From: Fluviibacter sp964604465
GTDB taxonomy: Bacteria; Pseudomonadota; Gammaproteobacteria; Burkholderiales; Rhodocyclaceae
Direction of reading: 5' to 3'
Assembly (NCBI GenBank): GCA_964604465.1
Contig: CAZRYZ010000027.1
Coordinates: 1 to 16,917 of the forward strand
DNA: 16,917 bases
The translations under genes were made by a program, and so were the position numbers. Under the pieces are notes generated by a model that searched no databases, had not been told where the DNA came from, and was given only the letters and a program-made list of their open reading frames with translations. Of this stretch, positions 1-6,988 are shown piece after piece (the stretch's first letter is position 1; every line of letters starts with the position of its first letter).

Positions 1-5
1 TGCCT

Positions 6-11
6 TATACT
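6..11 (+). promoter_or_regulatory. Candidate -10 box for rne
   Basis: TATACT matches the sigma-70 -10 consensus at 5 of 6 positions. The matching -35 box would lie before the window starts, so this is half a promoter. If used, transcription would begin near position 18 and the rne leader would be about 420 nt, similar to the 361-nt autoregulatory leader of Escherichia coli rne. The spacing is consistent, but a single hexamer match is weak evidence. Confidence 0.35.
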
Positions 12-17
12 CTACAC

Positions 18-437
18 GTTTGTGCTGCCAGCAGGTGGGTTTGCGAGATTTCTCCCGACTTACCTGCCCGGATCCTCGAGCCAAAATCGCCCTACCGGCG
101 AGTTCGTGATTCGATCGTTTCTGGCGCAGCCGAACCGGGCCATGACGACTCGCCCAGACGAACACAAGCAGCCGTCACCGACTGACACACGCCTGGCGTT
201 TGCAGTCCCGAATGCAGTAACGGCAGACCTGATGCCCGATAGGATCAGGCGCTGCTGGTTAAGACCGGTTCACCCTGTCCGAACGTCCGGCCCGGGATCC
301 TCACTGGATATCCCCCGCCCCGCCCTTAGCGCACGCCGTCCGGAAGGCCCTGGAACCTGTCCAGGTCACAACCGAAGACTTTCCCGGTTGCCACCTGCGG
401 GATTGCCCGCGCCGGTGCTTTTGGAGCACCTCGCAAC
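18..437 (+). promoter_or_regulatory. Long structured 5' untranslated leader of rne
   Basis: This stretch of more than 400 bases holds no credible gene. It contains many short inverted repeats: GCAGGT/ACCTGC (31-36/62-67), TCGCC/GGCGA (87-91/97-101) and CCTGAT/ATCAGG (228-233/244-249). Four back-to-back stem-loops then run up to the start codon: CCTGGA/TCCAGG (349-354/360-365), CAACCG/CGGTTG (369-374/385-390), GCGGG/CCCGC (397-401/406-410) and GGTGCT/AGCACC (414-419/425-430). The rne Shine-Dalgarno GGAG (423-426) sits half in the loop and half in the stem of the last one. In gammaproteobacteria the rne leader lets RNase E cleave its own mRNA to control its level. A similar role here is inference; I did not identify the known Rfam leader by sequence. 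Confidence 0.55.
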
Positions 438-3077
438 ATGAAACGTATGCTTTTTAATGCAACGCAGGCAGAAGAACTGCGCGTTGCCATCGTCGAAGGT
501 CAGAAACTGATCGACCTCGACATCGAATCCGCCTCGAAAGAACAACGCAAGAGCAATATCTACAAGGGTGTCATTACCCGTATCGAGCCCTCGCTCGAGG
601 CCGTCTTTGTGAATTACGGCGCCGAGCGCCATGGCTTCTTGCCCTTTAAGGAAATTGCCCGCGAGTACTACGCTCCCAACGGCGAAGGCAGTCGCGCCAA
701 GATGCAGGAAACTCTGAAAGAAGGCCAGGAGCTGATCGTTCAGGTCGATAAGGATGAGCGTGGCAACAAGGGGGCCGCCCTGACCACTTACATCTCGCTG
801 GCGGGCCGCTATCTGGTGTTGATGCCTAACAACCCGCGCGGGGGCGGCGTATCGCGCCGCGTTGAGGGCGATGATCGCTCCGAGCTGCGTGATGCCATGG
901 CCCAGCTAACCGTGCCGGATGGCATGAGCCTCATTGCCCGCACCGCAGCGATTGGCCGCAATGCCGAAGAGCTGCAGTGGGATCTGAACTACCTGATGCA
1001 GCTGTGGACTGCCATTGATTCGGTGGCCAAGGACAACACCGCCCCGCTACTGATCTTCCAGGAAGGTAGCCTCGTCATCCGTGCGATCCGCGATTACTTC
1101 CAGCCGGATATTGGCGAAATCCTGATCGATACCGATGACATCTTCGAGCAGGCCCAGGCGTTCATGAGCCAGGTCATGCCGAACAACGTCAACCGCGTTA
1201 AACGCTACCGCGATGACGTGCCACTGTTTTCACGCTTCCAGATCGAACACCAGATCGAATCGGCCTATGCCCGCCAGGTTAACCTGCCGTCCGGCGGCGC
1301 CATCGTCATCGACCACACCGAAGCGCTTGTTTCGGTCGACGTCAACTCGGGACGCGCCACCAAAGGCAGCGACATCGAAGAAACCGCCCTCAAGACCAAC
1401 CAGGAAGCGGCCGACGAAATTGCCCGCCAGCTGCGTTTGCGCGATCTGGGCGGCCTGATCGTCATCGACTTCATCGACATGGAAAGCAGCCGCAACCAGC
1501 GCGAAGTGGAAAACCGCCTGCGTGATGCCCTGCACCATGACCGTGCTCGCGTTCAGACTAGCAAGATCAGCCGTTTTGGCCTGCTTGAACTCTCGCGTCA
1601 GCGCCTACGTCCGGCATTGGCCGAAACCTCATATATCACCTGCCCGCGCTGTACCGGTACAGGCCATATCCGCTCGACCGAATCTGCCGCGCTGCATATC
1701 CTGCGTATCCTCGAAGAAGAGGCCATGAAGGAAAACACGGCAGCCGTTCATACCCAGGTCCCGGTCGATGTCGCCACCTTCCTGCTCAACGAGAAGCGCG
1801 CCGATATCCAGGCCATTGAACTGCGTCACAAGATCACGATTCTGCTCTTGCCAAACAAACACCTGGAAACACCGGCTCACCATATTCAGCGCTTGCGTCA
1901 TGACGAGCTGAACCTGGAAGACCATCGCGAGCCGTCCTACAAAATGGTGGATCAGCCGCTCATGGAATCGCCGACCTTCTCGGTCGAGCAGAAAAACCAG
2001 AACCGTCCGTCTGCCGCCATCCGCAATATTGCGCCGGCACAGCCCGCCCCGGTCTCTATCGAGACGACCCCGGCCAGCCAACCGGTCACTGAAGAGAAGA
2101 GTGGTTTCATGTCCAAGCTCTTCAGCTGGCTAAGCGGTGACAACAAGAAGAAACCGCCCGTTGAAACGACCCGTCCGCGCGCACCGCGTACGCCACGCGA
2201 GGGCGGCCGTAACGGCGGCCGTCGCCAATCAGGCGATGATGAAGGTCGTCAGACACGTGGACCCCGCGGCGAAGGCCAGCAGGGTCGTCGCGGCCGCCGG
2301 AGCGACAACGACCAGGAAGGTCGTCGTGCCGGCAATCGTAACGAGCGTCCGAACAATACCGAAGCCGCTCAGGAAGACGGTGGCAACCAGAGCAACAGTC
2401 GCCGTAGCCGTGGTCGCAATACCCGCGAGTCACGAAATAATGTCCAAGCAGCCGCAGAGATCAATACCGAAAACCAGAACCTCACGAACGCTGCTGAATC
2501 GACCACTCCTCCGGTAGCCGATGGCACAACCGAATCCGGAAGCCAGAGCAATGGTCGCCGCCGTGGCCGCCGTGGTGGTCGTCGCGAACGTGGTGATCGT
2601 CAGAGCACAGCCGAGACCCAGGATGTTGTGGCAAGCGAGAGCAGCAATGCTGTCGCCGCTGTGTCGACCGCCATCATTACCGAAACAGTCGCACCGGTTG
2701 TGAGTGAGGGTACCGCTGTTGGATCGCCTGCGGTCGAAGCGACTCCGGTCAGTGCTCCTGCTGCAGAAGTGATTGTGAAAACGGCTGTGATGGAAACACC
2801 GGCACCGGTCGTTGAATCGAAAGCAGTTATCGAAGTGCCCGAAGTTGTGGTCGCCGCTGTTGCACCGGCTCCGGCGCCTACCCCAGCTCCGGCACCTGTG
2901 CTCGAGACGGTATCCCTGGAATCGGTCGGCCTGCAGATGGTGGAAACCAGCCCGGAGAAGCGTGCCGCAGTGGTCGCCACCCCGGCTGAAAAACCGGAAC
3001 GTAAGCCCCGTACGCCACGTCCGAAGGTGGCGGTGGTCGATGAGCCGTTGCAGATGGTGGAAACCCGTAAGGAATAA
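438..3077 (+). CDS. rne: Ribonuclease E
   Basis: Endoribonuclease that starts mRNA decay, matures rRNA and tRNA, and scaffolds the RNA degradosome. The first ~500 residues closely follow the E. coli enzyme: start MKRMLFNATQ, S1 RNA-binding domain (about 35-125), catalytic Mg2+ aspartates D301 (VDVNS) and D344 (VIDFIDM), and the Zn-link CPRC at C402/C405 used for tetramer assembly. An amphipathic stretch, SGFMSKLFSWLSG (555-567), resembles the membrane-targeting segment A. It is followed by Arg/Gly-rich RNA-binding regions (about 574-667 and 704-724), an Ala/Pro/Val-rich disordered tail, and two copies of LQMVET (832-837, 871-876). At 879 aa it is shorter than E. coli RNase E (1061 aa), with the difference in the fast-evolving C-terminal half. 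The ATG at 438 is preceded by GGAG at 11 nt. The gene is monocistronic, with its own leader and terminator. Identity is certain; the role of the tail is inferred. Confidence 0.98.
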   Translation: MKRMLFNATQAEELRVAIVEGQKLIDLDIESASKEQRKSNIYKGVITRIEPSLEAVFVNYGAERHGFLPFKEIAREYYAPNGEGSRAKMQETLKEGQELIVQVDKDERGNKGAALTTYISLAGRYLVLMPNNPRGGGVSRRVEGDDRSELRDAMAQLTVPDGMSLIARTAAIGRNAEELQWDLNYLMQLWTAIDSVAKDNTAPLLIFQEGSLVIRAIRDYFQPDIGEILIDTDDIFEQAQAFMSQVMPNNVNRVKRYRDDVPLFSRFQIEHQIESAYARQVNLPSGGAIVIDHTEALVSVDVNSGRATKGSDIEETALKTNQEAADEIARQLRLRDLGGLIVIDFIDMESSRNQREVENRLRDALHHDRARVQTSKISRFGLLELSRQRLRPALAETSYITCPRCTGTGHIRSTESAALHILRILEEEAMKENTAAVHTQVPVDVATFLLNEKRADIQAIELRHKITILLLPNKHLETPAHHIQRLRHDELNLEDHREPSYKMVDQPLMESPTFSVEQKNQNRPSAAIRNIAPAQPAPVSIETTPASQPVTEEKSGFMSKLFSWLSGDNKKKPPVETTRPRAPRTPREGGRNGGRRQSGDDEGRQTRGPRGEGQQGRRGRRSDNDQEGRRAGNRNERPNNTEAAQEDGGNQSNSRRSRGRNTRESRNNVQAAAEINTENQNLTNAAESTTPPVADGTTESGSQSNGRRRGRRGGRRERGDRQSTAETQDVVASESSNAVAAVSTAIITETVAPVVSEGTAVGSPAVEATPVSAPAAEVIVKTAVMETPAPVVESKAVIEVPEVVVAAVAPAPAPTPAPAPVLETVSLESVGLQMVETSPEKRAAVVATPAEKPERKPRTPRPKVAVVDEPLQMVETRKE

Positions 3078-3089
3078 TCCAACGGGTTT
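3061..3089 (+). other. Stem-loop spanning the rne stop codon
   Basis: AAACCCGT (3061-3068) pairs perfectly with ACGGGTTT (3082-3089) in an 8-bp stem. The inner GGA/TCC can add three pairs. The rne stop codon TAA (3075-3077) lies in the loop. No T-run follows, so this is not itself the terminator; it could shield the mRNA 3' end or tune termination. Confidence 0.5.
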
Positions 3090-3103
3090 GTACCCGGCCC
3101 AAC

Positions 3104-3143
3104 AAAAAACCGCGTCGATATTCATTTATCGCGCGGTTTTTTT
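3104..3143 (+). terminator. Rho-independent terminator, probably bidirectional, after rne
   Basis: AAAAACCGCG (3105-3114) pairs with CGCGGTTTTT (3132-3141). Inside it CGATA (3116-3120) pairs with TATCG (3127-3131), with one bulged T at 3115 and a 6-nt loop. A run of seven T follows the stem on the plus strand and a run of six T on the minus strand. It can therefore end both rne and the converging phosphatase gene, which stops at 3193. Confidence 0.92.
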
Positions 3144-3192
3144 ATGCCCAATCCGGTCAGTGATACTGTAGCAACCCGGCACGTCAGAACAT

Positions 3193-3717
3193 TTAACCTG
3201 CCTTGGCCGTTGCCTTTCGGGCTGATGGCTTCAGTGGGCTCTTGCCACGCCGCTCACTCAGAATGTTATCGAGCAGACCCTCGGCTGCATCCTCGATCAT
3301 ATCGAGCACCAGGTCAAAATCGTGTGCTAGGCCGTAATACGGATCAGGCACCTCGTCATCATCAAACTGACGGGCATAACTCATGAACAGTTTGAGTCGA
3401 GGCAGACATTTGGCCGGGCAAAGCTTGCGCAATGCATCCAGATTGCTACGATCCATGGCCAGAACGACGTCGAAATATTCCAGATCCTCCGGGGCCACTT
3501 TGCGGGCGACGATCGATGAAAGATCATATTTGCGCTCGGCCGCCGCACGCTGTGTGCGGGCATCGGGTGATTCCCCAACGTGGTAGCCATGCGTCCCGGC
3601 AGAGTCGATCTCCAGCTCACCCATCAGGCCGCGTTGGGCCGCCAGACGACGGAAAACGGCTTCAGCCGTTGGTGAACGGCAGATGTTGCCCATGCAGACA
3701 AACAGTACTCTGGTCAT
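3193..3717 (-). CDS. Low-molecular-weight protein tyrosine phosphatase
   Basis: Cytoplasmic phosphatase that removes phosphate from tyrosine via a cysteinyl-phosphate intermediate. The signature C-x5-R loop is at the N-terminus (VCMGNICRS: nucleophile C8, R14), and the general-acid loop DPYYG carries D125. The fold is complete by about residue 150. A Lys/Arg/Ala-rich tail (RRGKSPLKPSARKATAKAG) takes the protein to 174 aa, longer than the usual 150-160. The start is supported by a strong Shine-Dalgarno (GGGAGGGG) just upstream of the ATG. No tyrosine kinase or polysaccharide export gene is adjacent, so its substrate cannot be read from context. Proximity to uvrB and an aminotransferase recalls Neisseriales gene order. 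The family call is very secure; a gene symbol such as wzb would overstate what is known. Confidence 0.95.
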   Translation of the reverse strand: MTRVLFVCMGNICRSPTAEAVFRRLAAQRGLMGELEIDSAGTHGYHVGESPDARTQRAAAERKYDLSSIVARKVAPEDLEYFDVVLAMDRSNLDALRKLCPAKCLPRLKLFMSYARQFDDDEVPDPYYGLAHDFDLVLDMIEDAAEGLLDNILSERRGKSPLKPSARKATAKAG

Positions 3718-3890
3718 TTGCCCCTCCCTCTTCTGCGCTACCCGTCGGAGTCATTAATGGATATCGCGGTTGATCTGACCGTTACGCCGGGATCAATCTT
3801 GTATCAGCATTGTTTCATAATTACCGCCAGATTGACTAGCCCACATGATGAAAGGCAGCGCAACAATGCATTACCCGCTACACTCACACC
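3718..3890. promoter_or_regulatory. Divergent intergenic region, phosphatase and lipoprotein genes
   Basis: This 173-bp gap between divergent start codons must hold both promoters. A -10-like CATAAT lies at 3816-3821 on the plus strand, but no matching -35 box is visible at the usual spacing. A short inverted repeat TTGATC/GATCAA (3770-3775/3791-3796) could be an operator but is too short to be convincing. The plus-strand gene has no clear Shine-Dalgarno. Confidence 0.4.
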
Positions 3891-4709
3891 ATGACAAATA
3901 ACTACGGTCGATGCATCACCGTCCTTGCATTGGCCATTTGCCTCTCCGCGTGCAGCTCCGGGCCACTCAAGTGGAACCAGTCGCAGCAACCTGCCCCGGT
4001 CGAGGATCACGCCAACCTCCCCAAGCCCCGGGTTAGTGCCTATCGCGTTCTGATCGTACCGAGTGGTGCCATTCGCACAACCTATATTTCCGACAAGACA
4101 TCCACGCTCGGTGGTCTTCTTGGCAGCATGATTGTCGGCCCTATCGCCGGCGCCATTGGTGGTCTTGTTGGTTCGACAGCGGGGAGTACTGCGGCGTCGA
4201 ATGCCGAAGAAAATGCCTCGCAACACATCGACAGCAGTGATCTTGCGCGGGCCATCGAACCGATTGCCCTGCCTCAGTACTTTGCCAGCACCCTTAGCGA
4301 CCGCTTGGGGCAGTGTGGCATTCAGTCGACGGTCTACCCGACCACACTCAACCCGGACAATCCGGACTGGTCGAGCAAGGGCCTGGTCATCCCCCAGGAT
4401 CTGATGCGCAGCGCCGAACCCTACCGATTCATCATCGAAGCCAATATACTCGGCGTCCAAGTTCGTGATGCCCTAAGTGATACCACGCTTGAAGGCAATG
4501 CCTATGCTCGGGTTTACGAGACGCGGTCACTTAGGCAGATTGGCCGCTATACCAGCAAGACGGGTAGCAGCGGCTCGGTCACCCTGGATCAATATGATGG
4601 CAAGACCGAGGCACAGAATCCGGAGTTACAAAGGGCAGCCAGAAATGTCGCGCAATATCTTGCGGGGGGTATAGCGAACGACATGTGCGCCATCATGCGG
4701 CGCTTCTAA
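3891..4709 (+). CDS. Predicted lipoprotein with glycine-zipper segment, function unknown
   Basis: I do not recognise this 272-aa protein as a characterised family. The N-terminus is a lipoprotein signal: a hydrophobic stretch (about 8-19) followed by the lipobox LSAC, with acylated Cys at position 21 after cleavage by signal peptidase II. Residues about 71-103 form a Gly/Ala/Ser-rich hydrophobic block with small residues at regular spacing (GGLLGSMIVGPIAGAIGGLVG), typical of glycine-zipper membrane-associating segments. The rest is a soluble alpha/beta-like region to the C-terminus. The sorting residue after Cys is Ser, which suggests the outer membrane. The ATG at 3891 lacks a clear Shine-Dalgarno, so the start rests on the intact signal peptide. 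The gene converges on uvrB with a 29-bp gap and has no operon partner. Stress-related or membrane-integrity roles are known for some glycine-zipper lipoproteins; that is only an analogy. Confidence 0.8.
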   Translation: MTNNYGRCITVLALAICLSACSSGPLKWNQSQQPAPVEDHANLPKPRVSAYRVLIVPSGAIRTTYISDKTSTLGGLLGSMIVGPIAGAIGGLVGSTAGSTAASNAEENASQHIDSSDLARAIEPIALPQYFASTLSDRLGQCGIQSTVYPTTLNPDNPDWSSKGLVIPQDLMRSAEPYRFIIEANILGVQVRDALSDTTLEGNAYARVYETRSLRQIGRYTSKTGSSGSVTLDQYDGKTEAQNPELQRAARNVAQYLAGGIANDMCAIMRRF

Positions 4710-4738
4710 GCGAACGAAAGCATACTGCAGCCAGCTGC

Positions 4739-6853
4739 TCAGTCACCGAGGGGGGCCGCACCAAATACGCGCTCCTTGAGCTGGAACAACTGGTCACGGA
4801 CCCGGGCAGCGGCCTCAAACTCCAGATTTTTGGCATGCTTCTGCATGGCTTGCTCGAGCTTACGGATCTCGCTCGCCACTTCTTTTTCCGACATCGACTC
4901 GTAGGCCTTCTTAGGCTGAGCGGCCTTGGGCAGATTACTGACCCCATCCTGGGCGCTGTAGCCAGTCGTATAAACACCGTCGATGATGTCCTTGATCCGC
5001 TTCTGCACCCCACGCGGTACGATGCCATGAGCCTGATTGAATTCAATCTGTTTCTGTCGGCGCCGTTCAGTCTCGTCGATGGCTCGCCGCATGGAACCGG
5101 TGATCTTGTCGGCATAAAGGATCGCCATACCATTAAGGTGGCGCGCTGCCCGGCCAATAGTCTGGATCAAGGATGTTTCCGAGCGTAAGAAGCCCTCCTT
5201 ATCGGCGTCCAGAATCGCCACAAGAGAGACCTCGGGAATATCCAGCCCTTCACGCAACAGGTTGATGCCCACCAAGACCTGAAATAGGCCGAGGCGTAAA
5301 TCCCGGATGATCTCCACGCGCTCGACGGTATCGACATCGGAATGCAGATAGCGCACCTTGATGCCGTTTTCGGTCAGGTAGTCGGTCAGATCTTCCGCCA
5401 TGCGCTTGGTCAGCGTCGTGACCAGAACCCGCTCATCAAGAGCCACCCGCCTGCGGATTTCGCCCAGAAGATCATCGACCTGGCTAAGCGCCGGGCGAAC
5501 TTCGACGATCGGATCCACCAGACCCGTTGGCCGTACCACCTGTTCAACCACCTGACCGGCATGCTGCTTTTCATAATCGGCTGGTGTCGCACTGACAAAT
5601 ACCGCCTGACGCATCCGCTTTTCGAATTCATCAAACTTCAACGGGCGGTTATCCAGAGCCGATGGCAACCGGAAGCCATAATTGACCAGATTCTCCTTGC
5701 GTGACCGATCCCCCCGATACATCCCCCCCACCTGGCCGATCGCCACATGGGACTCGTCGATAAAAATCAGGGCATTGTCAGGTAGATAATCAATCAGAGT
5801 CGGCGGCGGCTCGCCGGGCTGCCGCCCGGAGAGGTGACGGGAATAGTTTTCGATCCCCTTACAGAAACCCACCTCAGTCAGCATCTCGATATCGAACTTG
5901 GTTCGTTGTTCGATACGCTGTGCTTCAACCAGCTTCGCTTCTCCAAGAAAGGCTTCCCGTTGCTTGTTGAGCTCTTCCTTGATGCCCTCGACAGCCCGTA
6001 AGACGGTAGCTCTTGGCGTCACATAGTGGCTGGACGGATACACCGTAAAGCGGGAAAGGCGCTGCCGTATCTCACCGGTCAGCGGGTCAAAGAGCTGCAG
6101 ACGTTCGATCTCGTCATCAAAGAGTTCAATACGGACCGCATACTCTGCATGCTCGGCTGGGAAGACATCAATCACGTCACCCCGCACCCGGAACGTCCCC
6201 CGTTGAAAATCCATCTCGTTGCGGGTGTACTGCATTTCGGCCAATCGTTTGAGCAAGTCACGCTGCGCCACCTTGTCGCCCTCGCGAACGTGCATGATCA
6301 TCTGGTGGTACTCGTCCCGGTCGCCAATACCGTAGATACATGAGACCGTTGCCACGATGATGCAGTCGTTGCGCTCGATCAGGCTTTTGGTGGCCGAAAG
6401 CCGCATCTGTTCGATGTGCTCATTGATCGACGAATCTTTTTCAATAAACAGATCCCGGCTGGGTACATAAGCCTCGGGCTGATAATAGTCGTAATAAGAC
6501 ACAAAGTATTCGACGGCGTTCTCCGGAAAGAACTCCTTGAATTCTGCATACAGCTGGGCGGCCAGAGTTTTATTCGGGGCCAGCACCAGCGCTGGCCGAC
6601 CGCTGCGGGCGATCACATTAGCCATGGTGTAGGTTTTGCCCGAGCCCGTCACTCCCAGGAGCGTCTGGAAAGATAGACCATCCTCCAGACCCGACAACAG
6701 CTGCTCAATAGCGACGGGTTGATCACCCGCTGGAGGAAATGGCTGATGGAGCCGGAAAGGGCTACCGGGGAATGTCACCACCTCGGCATTCGCCGGATTG
6801 GTCAACGCAGGGGTGAGTTGGGCAATATCGGAATCGGTCTGCTCGGGGTTCAT
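4739..6853 (-). CDS. uvrB: UvrABC excinuclease subunit B
   Basis: UvrB verifies DNA damage delivered by UvrA, then recruits UvrC for dual incision in nucleotide excision repair. Visible parts in order: Walker A GVTGSGKT (67-74), the strand-separating beta-hairpin region YYDYYQPEAYVPSRD (about 120-134), Walker B-type DESH (366-369), helicase motif VI QTIGRAAR (564-571), and the C-terminal UVR domain (661-697) that contacts UvrC. The protein is 704 aa against 673 in E. coli. The excess is an N-terminal extension of about 28 residues before the conserved FPGSPFRLHQPFPPAGDQP. The ATG at 6853 has only a weak Shine-Dalgarno, and GTG codons at residues 25 and 26 are possible alternative starts. No E. 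coli-type LexA box (CTGT-N8-ACAG) is seen upstream, so SOS control is not evident. Confidence 0.98.
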   Translation of the reverse strand: MNPEQTDSDIAQLTPALTNPANAEVVTFPGSPFRLHQPFPPAGDQPVAIEQLLSGLEDGLSFQTLLGVTGSGKTYTMANVIARSGRPALVLAPNKTLAAQLYAEFKEFFPENAVEYFVSYYDYYQPEAYVPSRDLFIEKDSSINEHIEQMRLSATKSLIERNDCIIVATVSCIYGIGDRDEYHQMIMHVREGDKVAQRDLLKRLAEMQYTRNEMDFQRGTFRVRGDVIDVFPAEHAEYAVRIELFDDEIERLQLFDPLTGEIRQRLSRFTVYPSSHYVTPRATVLRAVEGIKEELNKQREAFLGEAKLVEAQRIEQRTKFDIEMLTEVGFCKGIENYSRHLSGRQPGEPPPTLIDYLPDNALIFIDESHVAIGQVGGMYRGDRSRKENLVNYGFRLPSALDNRPLKFDEFEKRMRQAVFVSATPADYEKQHAGQVVEQVVRPTGLVDPIVEVRPALSQVDDLLGEIRRRVALDERVLVTTLTKRMAEDLTDYLTENGIKVRYLHSDVDTVERVEIIRDLRLGLFQVLVGINLLREGLDIPEVSLVAILDADKEGFLRSETSLIQTIGRAARHLNGMAILYADKITGSMRRAIDETERRRQKQIEFNQAHGIVPRGVQKRIKDIIDGVYTTGYSAQDGVSNLPKAAQPKKAYESMSEKEVASEIRKLEQAMQKHAKNLEFEAAARVRDQLFQLKERVFGAAPLGD

Positions 6854-6873
6854 GCCTAAACGCTATGCCATGT

Positions 6874-6879
6874 TAGAAT
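6874..6879 (+). promoter_or_regulatory. Candidate -10 box for the aminotransferase gene
   Basis: TAGAAT matches TATAAT at 5 of 6 positions on the plus strand in the uvrB/aminotransferase gap. No good -35 is seen 16-18 bp upstream, where the sequence runs into the start of uvrB. If used, the transcript would start just before the inverted repeat at 6887-6914, giving an mRNA with a 5'-terminal stem-loop. Confidence 0.3.
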
Positions 6880-6886
6880 TTTTCAA

Positions 6887-6914
6887 TTAAACCGTGCTGC
6901 AAAGCACAGTTTAA
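6887..6914. promoter_or_regulatory. Inverted repeat in the divergent uvrB/aminotransferase region
   Basis: TTAAAC-C-GTGCT (6887-6898) faces AGCAC-A-GTTTAA (6903-6914) around a GCAA centre: 11 pairs with one C/A mismatch. As DNA it is a near-perfect dyad that could bind a dimeric regulator of either gene. As RNA on the plus strand it is a stem capped by a GNRA-type GCAA tetraloop. No T-run follows on either strand, so it is not a terminator. It does not fit the E. coli LexA consensus. Confidence 0.6.
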
Positions 6915-6956
6915 CGCCTCATCACCTTCTTCACCCATTTCACGCCCTATTTCTCC

Positions 6957-6974
6957 ATGCCGGCTGGCCGGCAT
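6957..6974 (+). promoter_or_regulatory. Perfect palindrome just before the aminotransferase ribosome binding site
   Basis: ATGCCGGC-TG-GCCGGCAT is a perfect 18-bp dyad that folds in RNA as a 7-bp stem with a CTGG loop. Its 3' end is 5 nt before the Shine-Dalgarno GGAG (6980-6983), which itself lies in the palindrome CTCCGGAG (6976-6983). The position suggests an effect on ribosome access. The first ATG of the stem also opens an 11-codon ORF (6957-6992) whose TGA overlaps the aminotransferase ATG. Confidence 0.55.
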
Positions 6975-6988
6975 CCTCCGGAGCTGTT

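Noticed and set aside
22..441. 139-codon open frame before rne
   Set aside because: It starts at GTG without a Shine-Dalgarno, overlaps the rne start, has no recognisable domain, and lies across the structured rne leader. Most likely a chance frame in GC-rich DNA.
2160..2600. Arg-codon repeats (CGTCGT, CGCCGC) in rne as a tandem repeat or recombination site
   Set aside because: They encode the Arg/Gly-rich RNA-binding region in frame and are explained by protein composition; there is no regular repeat unit.
2430..3125. 231-codon minus-strand frame opposite the rne tail
   Set aside because: Its composition (Arg, His, Phe, Cys repeats) mirrors the low-complexity coding of the RNase E tail in the opposite frame. 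It also runs through the rne terminator and has no ribosome binding site.
3770..3796. TTGATC/GATCAA inverted repeat as an operator
   Set aside because: Only six bases per arm with a 15-nt spacer; expected by chance in an intergenic region of this size when both strands and all spacings are considered.
6854..6988. LexA/SOS box upstream of uvrB
   Set aside because: No CTGT-N8-ACAG is present. The dyad here reads CCGT-N10-ACAG at best, which does not fit the E. coli consensus spacing. A lineage-specific LexA site cannot be excluded.
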